A stretch of DNA of 38,093 nucleotides. Source: a virus. Of the stretch, positions 15,235 to 21,507 are shown piece after piece. The position numbers were made by a program, and so were the translations under genes. The notes beneath the pieces are model-generated. The model did not search any database, was not told the DNA's origin, and saw only the letters and a program-made list of their open reading frames with translations. Position 1 is the first letter of the stretch. The number at the start of each line of letters is the position of its first letter. The stretch spans positions 1-38,093 of the IMG/VR virus record IMGVR_UViG_3300047319_001255; one strand, written 5' to 3'.

Positions 15235-15743
15235 TACCGCGAAAGCTTAACCTGGGTTCGGGTGAGAAATATCTTCACGGCTGGATCAATGTGGATGCAT
15301 GTCCGACGGTCATTGCTGATGCTCACTTGGACCTAAATACCTGTTGGCCATGGGAGGACTCCTCTGTCGACTACATCCTAATGGACAATGTGCTTGAGCA
15401 CCTGGACGACGTGGTGGCCACCATGAAACAAATCCAGCGGGTGCTCAAACCTGGATGCTCGGCATTTATCATTGTCCCTTATGCCCATACAGAGGGAGCT
15501 GTTTACGACCCGCAGCATAAGCATCTCTTCCTGCCGCAAACGTTTCATTATTTCACTCCGGAAGGACCACCTTATACCAGGATGAATTTCAAAGCTAAAA
15601 CTAGACTCACATGCCTCTCCCATAACGCCCATCTTCGGATCAGAACCATTATTCCGTTCCGAAGTCTACTGACGCGCTTTATCCGAAACATGTATGACTG
15701 CGTGGAGGCGACGATGACCAAAATGGACCCGGCTGCGCCATGA
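15231..15743 (+). CDS. SAM-dependent methyltransferase (class I)
   Basis: The 170-residue protein has 'LNLGSGEKYLHGWINVDA', the nucleotide-binding motif I region of class I SAM methyltransferases (LnLGsG...gwinvD). It is followed by 'DYILMDNVLEHLDDVVATMKQIQRVLKPGCSAFIIVPY', the motif IV-V region of the Methyltransf_11 type. It is short compared with stand-alone enzymes. A DNA, small-molecule or glycan target cannot be told apart. It starts at ATG 15231, coupled to the microprotein before it and to the small gene after it. Confidence 0.8.
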   Translation: MIPRKLNLGSGEKYLHGWINVDACPTVIADAHLDLNTCWPWEDSSVDYILMDNVLEHLDDVVATMKQIQRVLKPGCSAFIIVPYAHTEGAVYDPQHKHLFLPQTFHYFTPEGPPYTRMNFKAKTRLTCLSHNAHLRIRTIIPFRSLLTRFIRNMYDCVEATMTKMDPAAP

Positions 15744-15919
15744 AATTCCTGCGCCTGGAAATTGACGAGGTGGGCGATGACTGCGAGGAAAAAATGGTCC
15801 ACTTCGATTACGTGCGCATTGACAACGACCTAGGCCTCATTCACACCATGCGATTCATGCTGGCCAAAGCCGCTGAGCGCTTCCCATTAGACCACTCCGA
15901 GCGCGCCGGCCACGATTGA
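15740..15919 (+). CDS. Small phage protein, 59 aa
   Basis: ATG 15740 overlaps the previous stop. The 59-residue product is acidic and mixed alpha/beta ('LRLEIDEVGDDCEEKMVHFDYVRIDND'), with no membrane segment. The next gene starts three bases after its stop. The family is not recognised. Confidence 0.5.
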   Translation: MKFLRLEIDEVGDDCEEKMVHFDYVRIDNDLGLIHTMRFMLAKAAERFPLDHSERAGHD

Positions 15920-15922
15920 TTT

Positions 15923-16096
15923 ATGAAAAAAGGCAAAGTGAAATTCTACCGGGACAAGGACGGGCTCTGGCGCGCCAAGACCATCGCGGCCAACAACCGG
16001 ATCCTCGTCGAGACCAGTGAGAGCTACCACAATAAACAGGACGCGGCGGACGCGTTGGAGCAGTCGGCTATCCTCATCATCAAGAGCCTTTTCTGA
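15923..16096 (+). CDS. DUF1508 (YegP-like) small protein
   Basis: The 57-residue protein matches the DUF1508/YegP pattern: 'KFYRDKDGLWRAKTIAANNRILVETSESYHNKQDAADALEQ' (fy.Dk.G.wRw.l.a.Ng.ii..s.gY..k..a...i). YegP-type proteins are small alpha/beta sandwiches, often single or tandem, with no fixed function; phages also carry them. It begins at ATG 15923 and its TGA may overlap the CTG start of the next gene. Confidence 0.7.
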   Translation: MKKGKVKFYRDKDGLWRAKTIAANNRILVETSESYHNKQDAADALEQSAILIIKSLF

Positions 16097-16392
16097 CCGC
16101 GCGTTCCATCTGTCCCGAGTGCGGCGGCCAGCGGCTACCGCACTGGCACAAGGCCTGGGGACATTGGGAATTCAAGTGCCCGGCCTGCAGGCGCAAAAAG
16201 CACAGACGCAAGCGAATGAAGCCCAGCTCCAAGCCCGATGCCGTCCGGCGCCGGCGCGACGTGTCGCGGCTTCCGGATTGGTATATCCAAATCCGGCTGG
16301 GGTTGAAGGCTGACCGCTGCCCCGCGTGGCTGCTGCGATTGAAGCGCGCCGAACTGATGGCAAAACGAGCCTTATGGAAGCACACGGCTTAA
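16093..16392 (+). CDS. Zinc-ribbon protein, apparent CTG start
   Basis: The frame from 16093 codes 99 residues with two CxxC pairs (SICPECGGQ and KCPACRRK) and a strongly basic middle (RRKKHRRKRMKPSSK). The zinc ribbon lies before any ATG, GTG or TTG in frame; the first in-frame stop upstream is at 16033-16035. The most economical start is CTG 16093, overlapping the previous stop as CTGA in the style of the ATGA junctions elsewhere. Starting at ATG 16216 would lose both CxxC pairs. Nucleic-acid binding is likely. It overlaps the LuxR-type gene by 19 bases. Confidence 0.55.
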   Translation: MTARSICPECGGQRLPHWHKAWGHWEFKCPACRRKKHRRKRMKPSSKPDAVRRRRDVSRLPDWYIQIRLGLKADRCPAWLLRLKRAELMAKRALWKHTA

Positions 16393-16856
16393 CCGAGCGA
16401 CAAACCCAGATTCTGCGAATGCTCGGGCTGGGCATGACGCGCAAGGCCATTGGGGATGAGCTTGGCATCAGTCAAAAGACGGTTGAATTCCATATCTCGG
16501 GCACCGATAACCCCAAGTCGTTAACCGCTTCCCTTGGTCTGGGGAGTCACGAGCTGGTCCGCTTCGCAATCGAGCATGGCATGGTCAAACCCGGAGAAAA
16601 AACAATGAACCCACGAACCCAACCCAACGGCAATGGCCAATCGGCACCGGCTGCCCATAAGCTGAAAAGCACCGGCGACCTGGCGCAAGCCCTGCTGGAT
16701 GCCGCGAGCGCCGCGGCGGCCGGCAGCGCCGATGTCCTCCAGGTAAACGCCCTGTGCCAATGCACCAGCTCGCTCATCGAACTGGCCAAGCTGCAGATCC
16801 AGGCCAACGAAAAGCTTGGCGGGCAAACCAAGGTGCCCTGGCTGCTCAGCGATTAG
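16374..16856 (+). CDS. LuxR-type HTH DNA-binding protein
   Basis: The 160-residue protein from ATG 16374 has 'LTERQTQILRMLGLGMTRKAIGDELGISQKTVEFHISG', a LuxR/GerE helix-turn-helix, in its first 50 residues. A GTG at 16326 would add sixteen residues lacking features. The C-terminal ~85 residues ('NPRTQPNGNGQSAPAAHKLKSTGDLAQALLDAASAAAAGSADVLQ...LIELAKLQIQANEK') are helical and may be an oligomerisation part; an ATG at 16605 could also start it separately. Without an N-terminal receiver or ligand domain it resembles small phage transcription regulators, such as late or delayed-early activators. It is the last gene before the intergenic repeat region. Confidence 0.7.
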   Translation: MEAHGLTERQTQILRMLGLGMTRKAIGDELGISQKTVEFHISGTDNPKSLTASLGLGSHELVRFAIEHGMVKPGEKTMNPRTQPNGNGQSAPAAHKLKSTGDLAQALLDAASAAAAGSADVLQVNALCQCTSSLIELAKLQIQANEKLGGQTKVPWLLSD

Positions 16857-17120
16857 CGGGAAATGTGCAGCGGATGTGCAGCGGACTGAAAAGCTTGCGT
16901 ATTCCCTAGGAAAATCGTGAAAACCAGTAGGCAAGGAACCTACCCTTGGCCCTTTCGCTAAGACCGTGCCAACGGCGCTGCGGGCGCGGTGGAAAGCGCA
17001 TTCCAGCGCGGCGGGCATGGATTGAAACCCACCTCCTTACTTGTTTTTAGTTGTTAGTAGTTGTCACGACTTGTGACAGGTTGTAGTCTAAAAAATGTGC
17101 AGCGGATTGCAGCGTAAATC
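16857..17120 (+). other. Non-coding repeat region, possible attachment/regulatory site
   Basis: This 264-base gap has no convincing gene. It holds three copies of ATGTGCAGCGG: two in tandem (16863-16873 and 16874-16884) and one at 17095-17105, followed by a partial TGCAGCG (17108-17114). Between them are GTAGG/CCTAC (about 16930), and a GTTGT-rich stretch with GTCAC/GTGAC arms around 17060-17080. The next gene is an integrase arm-binding-like fragment and the one after it an excisionase-like HTH, so arm-type recombination sites are conceivable. This is a position-based inference. Confidence 0.4.
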
Positions 17121-17366
17121 ATGCGGGTTTCCCTGGTTCAAAACCATGGCCGGGAGCGCTGGCGCGTCACCTGGCGGGCGCTGGGGCAAACGCACCGGCG
17201 CTTCTTTCCCAGCCGCAAGGTGGCTGAGACCTTCGCCGCAACCATCCGGCAGGAAATCAAAGACTCCGGCGCGCTCTGGTCGGTTATCCCGGCCTCCGAC
17301 CGCTCCATGCTGGCCGAGTGCTGGCGGTCGGCTCAGTCCAAGAAAGCCGGCTCTTTTGCTTTTTAG
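17121..17366 (+). CDS. Integrase N-terminal arm-binding-like fragment
   Basis: The 81-residue product 'RVSLVQNHGRERWRVTWRALGQTHRRFFPSRKVAETFAATIRQEIKDSGALWSVIPASDRSMLAECW' resembles the N-terminal domain of tyrosine recombinases of verrucomicrobial type (a three-stranded AP2-like arm-binding domain, then a short helix). The frame then stops before any core-binding or catalytic domain (no RHRY residues). It could be a decayed integrase, or a stand-alone DNA-binding protein. It converges with the excisionase-like gene, whose last bases overlap its end. Confidence 0.55.
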   Translation: MRVSLVQNHGRERWRVTWRALGQTHRRFFPSRKVAETFAATIRQEIKDSGALWSVIPASDRSMLAECWRSAQSKKAGSFAF

Positions 17367-17581
17367 GCCGCAGTCGCTTCAATGGCGGCAATTAAACTCG
17401 CCGTGTCGATTAGTCGGACGCCGCGCGCCTTGCCTGGGGATTTAAGGCTGAAGCTCCGCACCCGGCCGCTCTTGACCAGGAGATGAAGTTGAGCGCGGCT
17501 AAGGCCGCAAACTGGGTCGCGGGTGCCGACGCGCGGGTACCGGATGAACCGCGGCGTGACTGCTACAATTTTTTCTACCAT
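17363..17581 (-). CDS. Excisionase-like HTH protein
   Basis: The 72-residue minus-strand protein has 'LSRAQLHLLVKSGRVRSFSLKSPGKARGVRLIDTASLIAAIE', a winged-helix/MerR-like excisionase arrangement in which a helix-turn-helix recognises DNA and the wing follows. Similar short proteins in Verrucomicrobiota open with 'RYPRVG.RDP.tGLSR'. Here 'RYPRVGTRDPVCGLSRAQLHLL' matches. A perfect inverted repeat (17579-17601) covers its start codon, which suggests autoregulation. It is next to the integrase-like fragment. Confidence 0.7.
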   Translation of the reverse strand: MVEKIVAVTPRFIRYPRVGTRDPVCGLSRAQLHLLVKSGRVRSFSLKSPGKARGVRLIDTASLIAAIEATAA

Positions 17582-17601
17582 GCTGATTAGGTTTCAGCAT
17601 G
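17579..17601 (-). promoter_or_regulatory. Inverted repeat over the HTH start codon
   Basis: CATGCTGA (17579-17586) and TCAGCATG (17594-17601) are perfect inverted repeats separated by seven bases; the first contains the start codon of the minus-strand HTH gene. It could be an operator, or an mRNA hairpin hiding the start. Confidence 0.5.
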
Positions 17602-17642
17602 TGCGTGGATGGTGCTAGAAATTTAAAGGGAAAGCTTTTTGA

Positions 17643-17738
17643 TTAAGTCTTCCCTTTGGCGAGACGCTGTCTTTCCTTTTTGACGTCCTCTTCAGAGATG
17701 GTATCTGGAAGCATTTGCGCGATTTCTTTGTCGCTCAA
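17643..17738 (-). CDS. Possible short protein or frameshifted gene tail
   Basis: A minus-strand frame reads 'SDKEIAQMLPDTISEEDVKKERQRLAKGKT' and stops at 17643. It has no good start: TTG at 17738 gives 31 residues, while a GTG that overlaps the RHH stop is in a different frame and stops after eight codons. Either the gene is short with a TTG start, or one base is missing near 17740 and a coupled gene (GTGA overlap) has been frameshifted. Confidence 0.3.
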   Translation of the reverse strand: MSDKEIAQMLPDTISEEDVKKERQRLAKGKT

Positions 17739-17757
17739 CTCGCTTGTTTTGCGGTGC

Positions 17758-18018
17758 TCACCGGACGACGTTGACGAGTGCGGCCCTAGCGTTGTCAGCA
17801 AGTGCCGGTAGACGCGAGGCCGCATATAGCGCCACCGAGGCCTCAACCACCTCCGTGTTGGTAAACCCGGTCCTTTCCGCTGCGGTTTCAATGAGCTCGA
17901 TTGCGCCCGGCGACAAACGATAGTTTTTTTGAGCGGATTTTTTGCGTGCGGTGCCAGATTTCCGGTCGGAGTCAAAAACTTTCTTCACAAAGTGTAGTCC
18001 GCGTTTACCGAGGCACAA
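17758..18018 (-). CDS. Ribbon-helix-helix-like protein
   Basis: The 86-residue minus-strand protein has a basic start (KRGLHFVKKVFDSDRKSGTARKKSAQK). Then 'NYRLSPGAIELIETAAERTGFTNTEVVEASVALYAASR' follows, with the strand-helix-helix layout of RHH/CopG-type DNA binding proteins. It ends in 'ALVNVVR'. It faces the RHH gene at 18101 across a shared promoter region. A phage repressor or antitoxin-like regulator is plausible. Confidence 0.55.
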   Translation of the reverse strand: MCLGKRGLHFVKKVFDSDRKSGTARKKSAQKNYRLSPGAIELIETAAERTGFTNTEVVEASVALYAASRLPALADNARAALVNVVR

Positions 18019-18061
18019 TAGCTCTTTGTATAGCCATATGCAAGATTTTGTTATTTTTCTG

Positions 18062-18089
18062 TTGCTATGGTATAGCCGTCGGCTATACT
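18062..18089 (+). promoter_or_regulatory. Promoter with 19-bp palindromic operator
   Basis: TTGCTA (18062-18067) and TATACT (18084-18089), 16 bases apart, resemble a sigma70 promoter pointing to the RHH gene at 18101. Between and over the -10 box lies the palindrome GTATAGCCGTCGGCTATAC (18070-18088). A further half-site TATAGCC occurs at 18029-18035. Repression by one of the RHH or HTH proteins nearby is the simplest reading. Confidence 0.6.
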
Positions 18090-18100
18090 ACGGACAATAA

Positions 18101-18262
18101 ATGAAACTTTCCGGTAGGAAACGTAAAACAATGGTCGCGATGAGGTTGAGCGATGATACGGTAAAATTGCTCCGCAGGCTTCGCAACCAAACCCAAAAAA
18201 CCCAGACCCGCATCATCGAGGAGGCGGTTTATCTGCACGGTAAAGACCTGAAAGCGGCTTAA
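18101..18262 (+). CDS. Small ribbon-helix-helix (CopG-like) protein
   Basis: The 53-residue protein starts at ATG 18101, eleven bases after a -10-like box. The part 'KTMVAMRLSDDTVKLLRRLRNQTQKTQTRIIEEAVYLHGK' shows a short strand (VAMRLS), a helix, and a second helix starting at 'TQTRIIEEAV', the CopG/Arc RHH fold. Such proteins bind palindromic operators as dimers; the 19-bp palindrome in its own promoter is the obvious candidate. It precedes the HTH gene at 18270 by seven bases. Confidence 0.7.
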   Translation: MKLSGRKRKTMVAMRLSDDTVKLLRRLRNQTQKTQTRIIEEAVYLHGKDLKAA

Positions 18263-18269
18263 GAACCCC

Positions 18270-18449
18270 ATGACGCACGCGCAATCCATCATGACCACCC
18301 GGGAGGCCGCGCGTTTTCTACGCCTCTCGCTGGGTGCCCTGCGCGGCCTGGTTAACGCTCGGGTGATTCCCTGCGTGCGGCTCAATGGTCGGACTTGGCG
18401 CTTTCGGCGGGCCAGCTTGGAGCGTTGGGTTGAAACGAGAGAACGATAA
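18270..18449 (+). CDS. Excisionase-type HTH protein
   Basis: The 59-residue protein 'MTTREAARFLRLSLGALRGLVNARVIPCVRLNGRTWRFRRASLERWVETRE' is an HTH_17/excisionase-family fold: HTH, 'vNarvIPcvRlNGrtwRF', then an aromatic 'LERWV' helix. Members bind DNA as excisionases or as small regulators. Its start lies seven bases after the RHH stop, so both are likely co-transcribed from the palindrome-containing promoter. Confidence 0.75.
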   Translation: MTHAQSIMTTREAARFLRLSLGALRGLVNARVIPCVRLNGRTWRFRRASLERWVETRER

Positions 18450-18451
18450 AA

Positions 18452-18643
18452 ATGAGCCTCTACACCTTCAACGTCTGGCCGCGGCTGCGGACAGCGCGAC
18501 GGCTTAGCCTGGAAGAAACCAACCGCGAGGCGGCTATTGAACGCATCCGGCAGGCGGTCCTAAACTGCGAGCTAGCCAAGGCTCGGGCGACTTGTCGCGC
18601 GCTGATGGCGGCGCGGATGGCCAACAAAGGGAGGGGCTTATGA
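18452..18643 (+). CDS. Small basic helical protein
   Basis: The 63-residue protein starts at ATG 18452, two bases after the HTH stop. It is rich in Arg and Ala and entirely helical ('EETNREAAIERIRQAVLNCELAKARATCRALMAARMANKG'), without membrane segments. Its stop overlaps the next start as ATGA. No family is recognised; early-region position only. Confidence 0.5.
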   Translation: MSLYTFNVWPRLRTARRLSLEETNREAAIERIRQAVLNCELAKARATCRALMAARMANKGRGL

Positions 18644-18843
18644 CCCCAGGCGAGGCATACAGGCTCCTCACAGAAGTGCAGAAGGATTACGCGGAAATGG
18701 TGCGAGAGTTGAACGCTCATAAACGATTAGGCACTCCCGTAGACCCTTACCTGATGCCATCCATGCAGCGTTTGAGTAAGGGACGCCGGGATCTGGCTAT
18801 GGCTGCTGGACTTGTCTGGCCGGTGAAAGGAGATCCGCTATGA
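18640..18843 (+). CDS. Small early-region protein, 67 aa
   Basis: From ATG 18640, overlapping the preceding stop, it codes 67 residues; a start at 18592 would overlap the previous gene heavily. It is helical and charged ('LLTEVQKDYAEMVRELNAHKRLGTPVDPYLMPSMQRLSKG'). The stop overlaps the next ATG. The function is unknown. Confidence 0.55.
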   Translation: MTPGEAYRLLTEVQKDYAEMVRELNAHKRLGTPVDPYLMPSMQRLSKGRRDLAMAAGLVWPVKGDPL

Positions 18844-19031
18844 ATTCGCGCGAGGCCCAAAACATTCTGCGCGAGATGTTTCCGAAGGCGCGCATTCAAG
18901 AGGTTGCAGGCAACCCGAATCCGATGGGTTGGTTTTTATTCCTCGTGGACGGCCTGCGGACCTGGGTGGATGAGAACGGCTGCGTCATCGAAGAGCTTCC
19001 ACCGATACCAGCCTCAAAGGAGGCCGCATGA
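18840..19031 (+). CDS. Small early-region protein, 63 aa
   Basis: ATG 18840 overlaps the previous stop, with GAAAGGAGAT just upstream as ribosome-binding site. The 63 residues are mixed alpha/beta ('REAQNILREMFPKARIQEVAGNPNPMGWFLFLVDGLRTWVDENGC'). The stop overlaps the start of the frame that contains the tRNA. The family is not recognised. Confidence 0.55.
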   Translation: MNSREAQNILREMFPKARIQEVAGNPNPMGWFLFLVDGLRTWVDENGCVIEELPPIPASKEAA

Positions 19032-19348
19032 AGGTGGTTTTATTTCTCTGCGCCTGGTGGGCTTGGCTGGTCTTGCTGGCCGCGTGGATTGGCAGGCCGC
19101 GAAAACGATTTTCCGGGATGGAGCAGATGGCAGCTCGCCAGCCTCATAAGCTGGAGGTCGAAGGTTCAAATCCTTCTCCCGGGTCCAATTTGGCGGGAAC
19201 CCAGAGACCCGAAGGCTCCGCACCTGAGCCGCCGGCATTGGAGTGCTTGAATGCTGGCTCCGGGCAAGATGGGACCCGCCATTCATTTGACCGAACTGGC
19301 TTGGGCCGATGGCTCTCGGTATCGCCGCAGCTACAGAAAATGTCATGA
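19028..19348 (+). CDS. Membrane-anchored frame that runs through a tRNA gene
   Basis: ATG 19028 overlaps the previous stop and has AAAGGAGG as ribosome-binding site. The first ~22 residues are a membrane segment (VVLFLCAWWAWLVLLAAWIG). From codon ~29 the frame crosses the tRNA gene at 19112-19187 and continues to TGA 19346-19348, overlapping the next ATG (19345). If real, the tRNA is nested in the coding sequence; alternatively only the first ~28 codons once formed a gene, truncated by tRNA insertion. The downstream part after the tRNA (GSAPEPPALECLNAGSGQDG) shows no recognisable domain. Confidence 0.45.
   Translation: MKVVLFLCAWWAWLVLLAAWIGRPRKRFSGMEQMAARQPHKLEVEGSNPSPGSNLAGTQRPEGSAPEPPALECLNAGSGQDGTRHSFDRTGLGRWLSVSPQLQKMS
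19112..19187 (+). tRNA. tRNA with CAT anticodon (Met or Ile2)
   Basis: A complete cloverleaf fits: acceptor TCCGGGA/TCCCGGG (T-G first pair), D-arm GAGC/GCTC, anticodon stem CCAGC/GCTGG with loop CTCATAA (anticodon CAT, 19145-19147), variable AGGTC, T-arm GAAGG-TTCAAAT-CCTTC, discriminator T and encoded CCA (19185-19187). It lacks the three G-C pairs of an initiator tRNA anticodon stem, so elongator Met or Ile (CAT modified by TilS) is expected. It could help translate phage genes. Confidence 0.9.
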
Positions 19349-19578
19349 GCGCAGTCCCCACAAAAGACCAAAGCCGCGCAATCGTCCGCTGGGCGCACTG
19401 GATAAGTATTGATAGCGCACTGCCTGACGCTGATATGCCGGTGTTGATGGCCCTGGGTAATCATCAAGTCGAGCCCGGCTTTTATGACGGTGATTGCTGG
19501 CGCTTTCTGAGTGCCGAACCGTGCGAGACGCCCGTCAAATTTTGGGCGCATTACCCTGAACCGCCGAACCTTATATGA
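19345..19578 (+). CDS. DUF551-like phage protein
   Basis: From ATG 19345 (ATGA overlap with the frame before) the protein has 77 residues. 'WISIDSALPDADMPVLMALGNHQVEPGFYDGDCWRFLSAE...VKFWAHYPEPP' matches the DUF551 pattern (W.svse.lPe....Vlv...vve.G.yd...W........V..W..lP.pP), common in phage early regions. No activity is established for it. Its stop overlaps the next start. Confidence 0.75.
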   Translation: MSAVPTKDQSRAIVRWAHWISIDSALPDADMPVLMALGNHQVEPGFYDGDCWRFLSAEPCETPVKFWAHYPEPPNLI

Positions 19579-19973
19579 ATGAAAAACTAACAGCCATTAC
19601 AGCAACCGCTTGCACTGACCTGGCAGGCTTCATCCGCGAAAAAGAAGAGGACATTTTAGACGCCTGGAATGCCGCCGAGCAGGAGGCCATAGACCAGGAG
19701 GCTAAGCCTAAGTTTCGGCTGGGCTTCACCATCACGCTCGACCTGGACGCCGATACCATGGAGACAGCCCTTGGCTGGTCTGTGCGCCACAAGGTCAGCA
19801 ACACCCAGCAGATACCCGACCCGAGCCAGCCCAACTTGAAAGGGATGGATGACGCCACAGTCACCATTGAAACTAATGGCGAGACGACTGGACCAATTCC
19901 AACCAAAGTTTTCAAGGCCGCCGTCAAAGACCTGGAGCACCAGATGCAGCGCTCGCTCAAGTCGGCCAAATAA
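19575..19973 (+). CDS. Phage early-region protein, 132 aa
   Basis: The 132-residue protein starts at ATG 19575, overlapping the previous stop. The N-terminal third is helical ('IREKEEDILDAWNAAEQEAIDQEAKPK'). The rest, 'FRLGFTITLDLDADTMETALGWSVRHKVSNTQQIPDPSQPNL', forms beta strands. Similar proteins appear beside recombination genes in phages with the same pattern ('f.lgf.i..dld.......lsws.r'). No activity is known. Confidence 0.6.
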   Translation: MNEKLTAITATACTDLAGFIREKEEDILDAWNAAEQEAIDQEAKPKFRLGFTITLDLDADTMETALGWSVRHKVSNTQQIPDPSQPNLKGMDDATVTIETNGETTGPIPTKVFKAAVKDLEHQMQRSLKSAK

Positions 19974-19981
19974 ACCCATCT

Positions 19982-20182
19982 ATGTTCGTTATTCGCAGTG
20001 TTTCAGTTCAACCCTTGCCCAAGTTCGCCGTGGTTGAAACTTGGGACCTTGGCGGCAAGGACATCGGGTGGTTTTTTACGGAACGGGATGCCCAAGATTA
20101 TCAGGAGTTTCTGAAACGAAAGCAAAGTGAAGCTGAAACAATTTTGCGCGCCGACTCCACTGCGGGTTCTCCAACATCATAA
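19982..20182 (+). CDS. Small early-region protein, 66 aa
   Basis: The 66-residue protein 'FVIRSVSVQPLPKFAVVETWDLGGKDIGWFFTERDAQDYQEFLKRK' has an N-terminal beta part and a C-terminal helix, a pattern like small nucleic-acid-associated phage proteins. It starts eight bases after the previous stop. The family is not recognised. Confidence 0.5.
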   Translation: MFVIRSVSVQPLPKFAVVETWDLGGKDIGWFFTERDAQDYQEFLKRKQSEAETILRADSTAGSPTS

Positions 20183-20234
20183 ATCCGTAAATCAAACGCT
20201 TCTCAACCGCAACGGCGCGCAGCCCTTTTTTATT

Positions 20235-20420
20235 ATGAGCACCCAAACTGAAAGCCGATTCATCATCATCAAACGCGACGGTGCCACAGCCAAGTTTCTG
20301 CGGCACGAAGGGCACAACCACTTTTGGACCCTTCAGCGCACCGAGGCCATGGAATACACCAAACTGGAAGTGGCTGAGGCGCTCGCCAAAAAGAACGGCG
20401 GCACTGTGTCGCTGGCGTGA
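20235..20420 (+). CDS. Small early-region protein, 61 aa
   Basis: I start it at ATG 20235, as an upstream start (20127) would overlap the previous gene by 56 bases. The 61 residues 'SRFIIIKRDGATAKFLRHEGHNHFWTLQRTEAMEYTKLEVAEALAKKNGG' show beta strands and a helix. There is no recognised domain. It lies 46 bases before the RecT gene. Confidence 0.55.
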   Translation: MSTQTESRFIIIKRDGATAKFLRHEGHNHFWTLQRTEAMEYTKLEVAEALAKKNGGTVSLA

Positions 20421-20466
20421 GGCCGCATAACAAAGTTCAAACCCAAAACGAAAGAAAGGAAAGCAA

Positions 20467-21507
20467 ATGAGTCCAACCCAATCAGTTCAAAAAAATGACA
20501 CATCGGAAAAACCAATCGTTTTCAAACCCTTCGGCGCTGCTGACGAGATCCGGCTGTCGATTAAGATCGTCCAGAACGTAATCGCTGTCCGCACTAAAAC
20601 TGGGCGCACCTGTTCCGAGCGCGACGCCCTTAAGTTTGTCATGCTTTGCCAGTCGCAGCGGCTGAACCCATTCGCGGGCGACGCCTATCTTGTCGGATAC
20701 GACTCGCGCGACCAAAATGGAAACATCGTCCCGACGTTCTCGCTGATCACGGCCCATCAAGCCTTGCTGAAGCGCGCCGAAGCTAGTGCAGATTTTGAGG
20801 GCATGGACAGCGGGATCATCCTACTGGATGAGGCTGGCAAGGTGTCCGAACGCGAAGGTGATTTTCATCTTGAGGATGAAAAGGTTGTTGGCGGATGGGC
20901 GAGAGTTTACCGCAAGGGACGGAGACCAACCTACCGGCGCCTTGCAATCGCGCAGCGAAAACCAAAATATGATTCTCAGTTTTGGAGTGGCAATAAGGCC
21001 AGTGAGCAAATAGTAAAAACAGCCGAAGCTGACGCGCTGCGCAGCACCTTCCCAACTCTGGTCGGCGGGCTCTATATTGAGGGAGAGCGGGACGAACGCG
21101 CGGATCACTTTGTCTCTGAGATTTCCTCGAATGGGAACTCAGGCGGCTTTGACCCGAAGGGCTTGGTTGAAACGACGCCAGCGACGGCGAGCGCAACGCA
21201 AACCCAAGACCGGGGCCAAGCCGAGAAGGAACAATTCACCGACCCAGGCGACGATAGCGACCTGGCACCACAGAAGGCGAAGGCCGAAACAGCACCAGAA
21301 TCCAAACTCCAAGATGAACTAAGCAAGCTGGTTTTGGAATCCGGCTTCACCTTTGAGCACCTGGCTAAGTGGGGTGAAGGGTCTGGGAACATTCCTGATG
21401 CCTCGTCTATGCCTGGATTTGAGGCTGTCCCAACTGATGTTTGCCGCAGGCTCCTGCGGGCGCGGGCTGGGTTGTTGAAAGGCTTAAAGGAGGCGAAGGG
21501 ATCATGA
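20467..21507 (+). CDS. recT: RecT/Bet-family single-strand annealing protein
   Basis: The 346-residue protein matches the RecT/Bet annealase family: 'FVMLCQSQRLNPFAGDAYLVGYDSRDQNGNIVPTFSLITAHQALLKRAEASADFEGMDSG', then 'GGWARVYRKGRRPTYRRLAIAQRKPKYDSQFWSGNKASEQIVKTAEADALRSTFPTLVGGLY' (the 'k.a...alR..fp...ggly' end). It anneals complementary ssDNA in phage recombination. The C-terminal ~110 residues are a low-complexity linker and a charged helix. Ribosome-binding site GAAAGGAA precedes ATG 20467. The next gene is coupled. No exonuclease partner gene was recognised in the window. Confidence 0.85.
   Translation: MSPTQSVQKNDTSEKPIVFKPFGAADEIRLSIKIVQNVIAVRTKTGRTCSERDALKFVMLCQSQRLNPFAGDAYLVGYDSRDQNGNIVPTFSLITAHQALLKRAEASADFEGMDSGIILLDEAGKVSEREGDFHLEDEKVVGGWARVYRKGRRPTYRRLAIAQRKPKYDSQFWSGNKASEQIVKTAEADALRSTFPTLVGGLYIEGERDERADHFVSEISSNGNSGGFDPKGLVETTPATASATQTQDRGQAEKEQFTDPGDDSDLAPQKAKAETAPESKLQDELSKLVLESGFTFEHLAKWGEGSGNIPDASSMPGFEAVPTDVCRRLLRARAGLLKGLKEAKGS

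Noticed and set aside
16521-17018. A 165-codon minus-strand frame
   Set aside because: It covers the LuxR-type gene in antisense and then the repeat region; no recognisable domain.
19144-19551. Minus-strand frame with 'LNLRPPAYEAGELPSAP'-like peptide
   Set aside because: This peptide is the classic false translation of a tRNA on the other strand.
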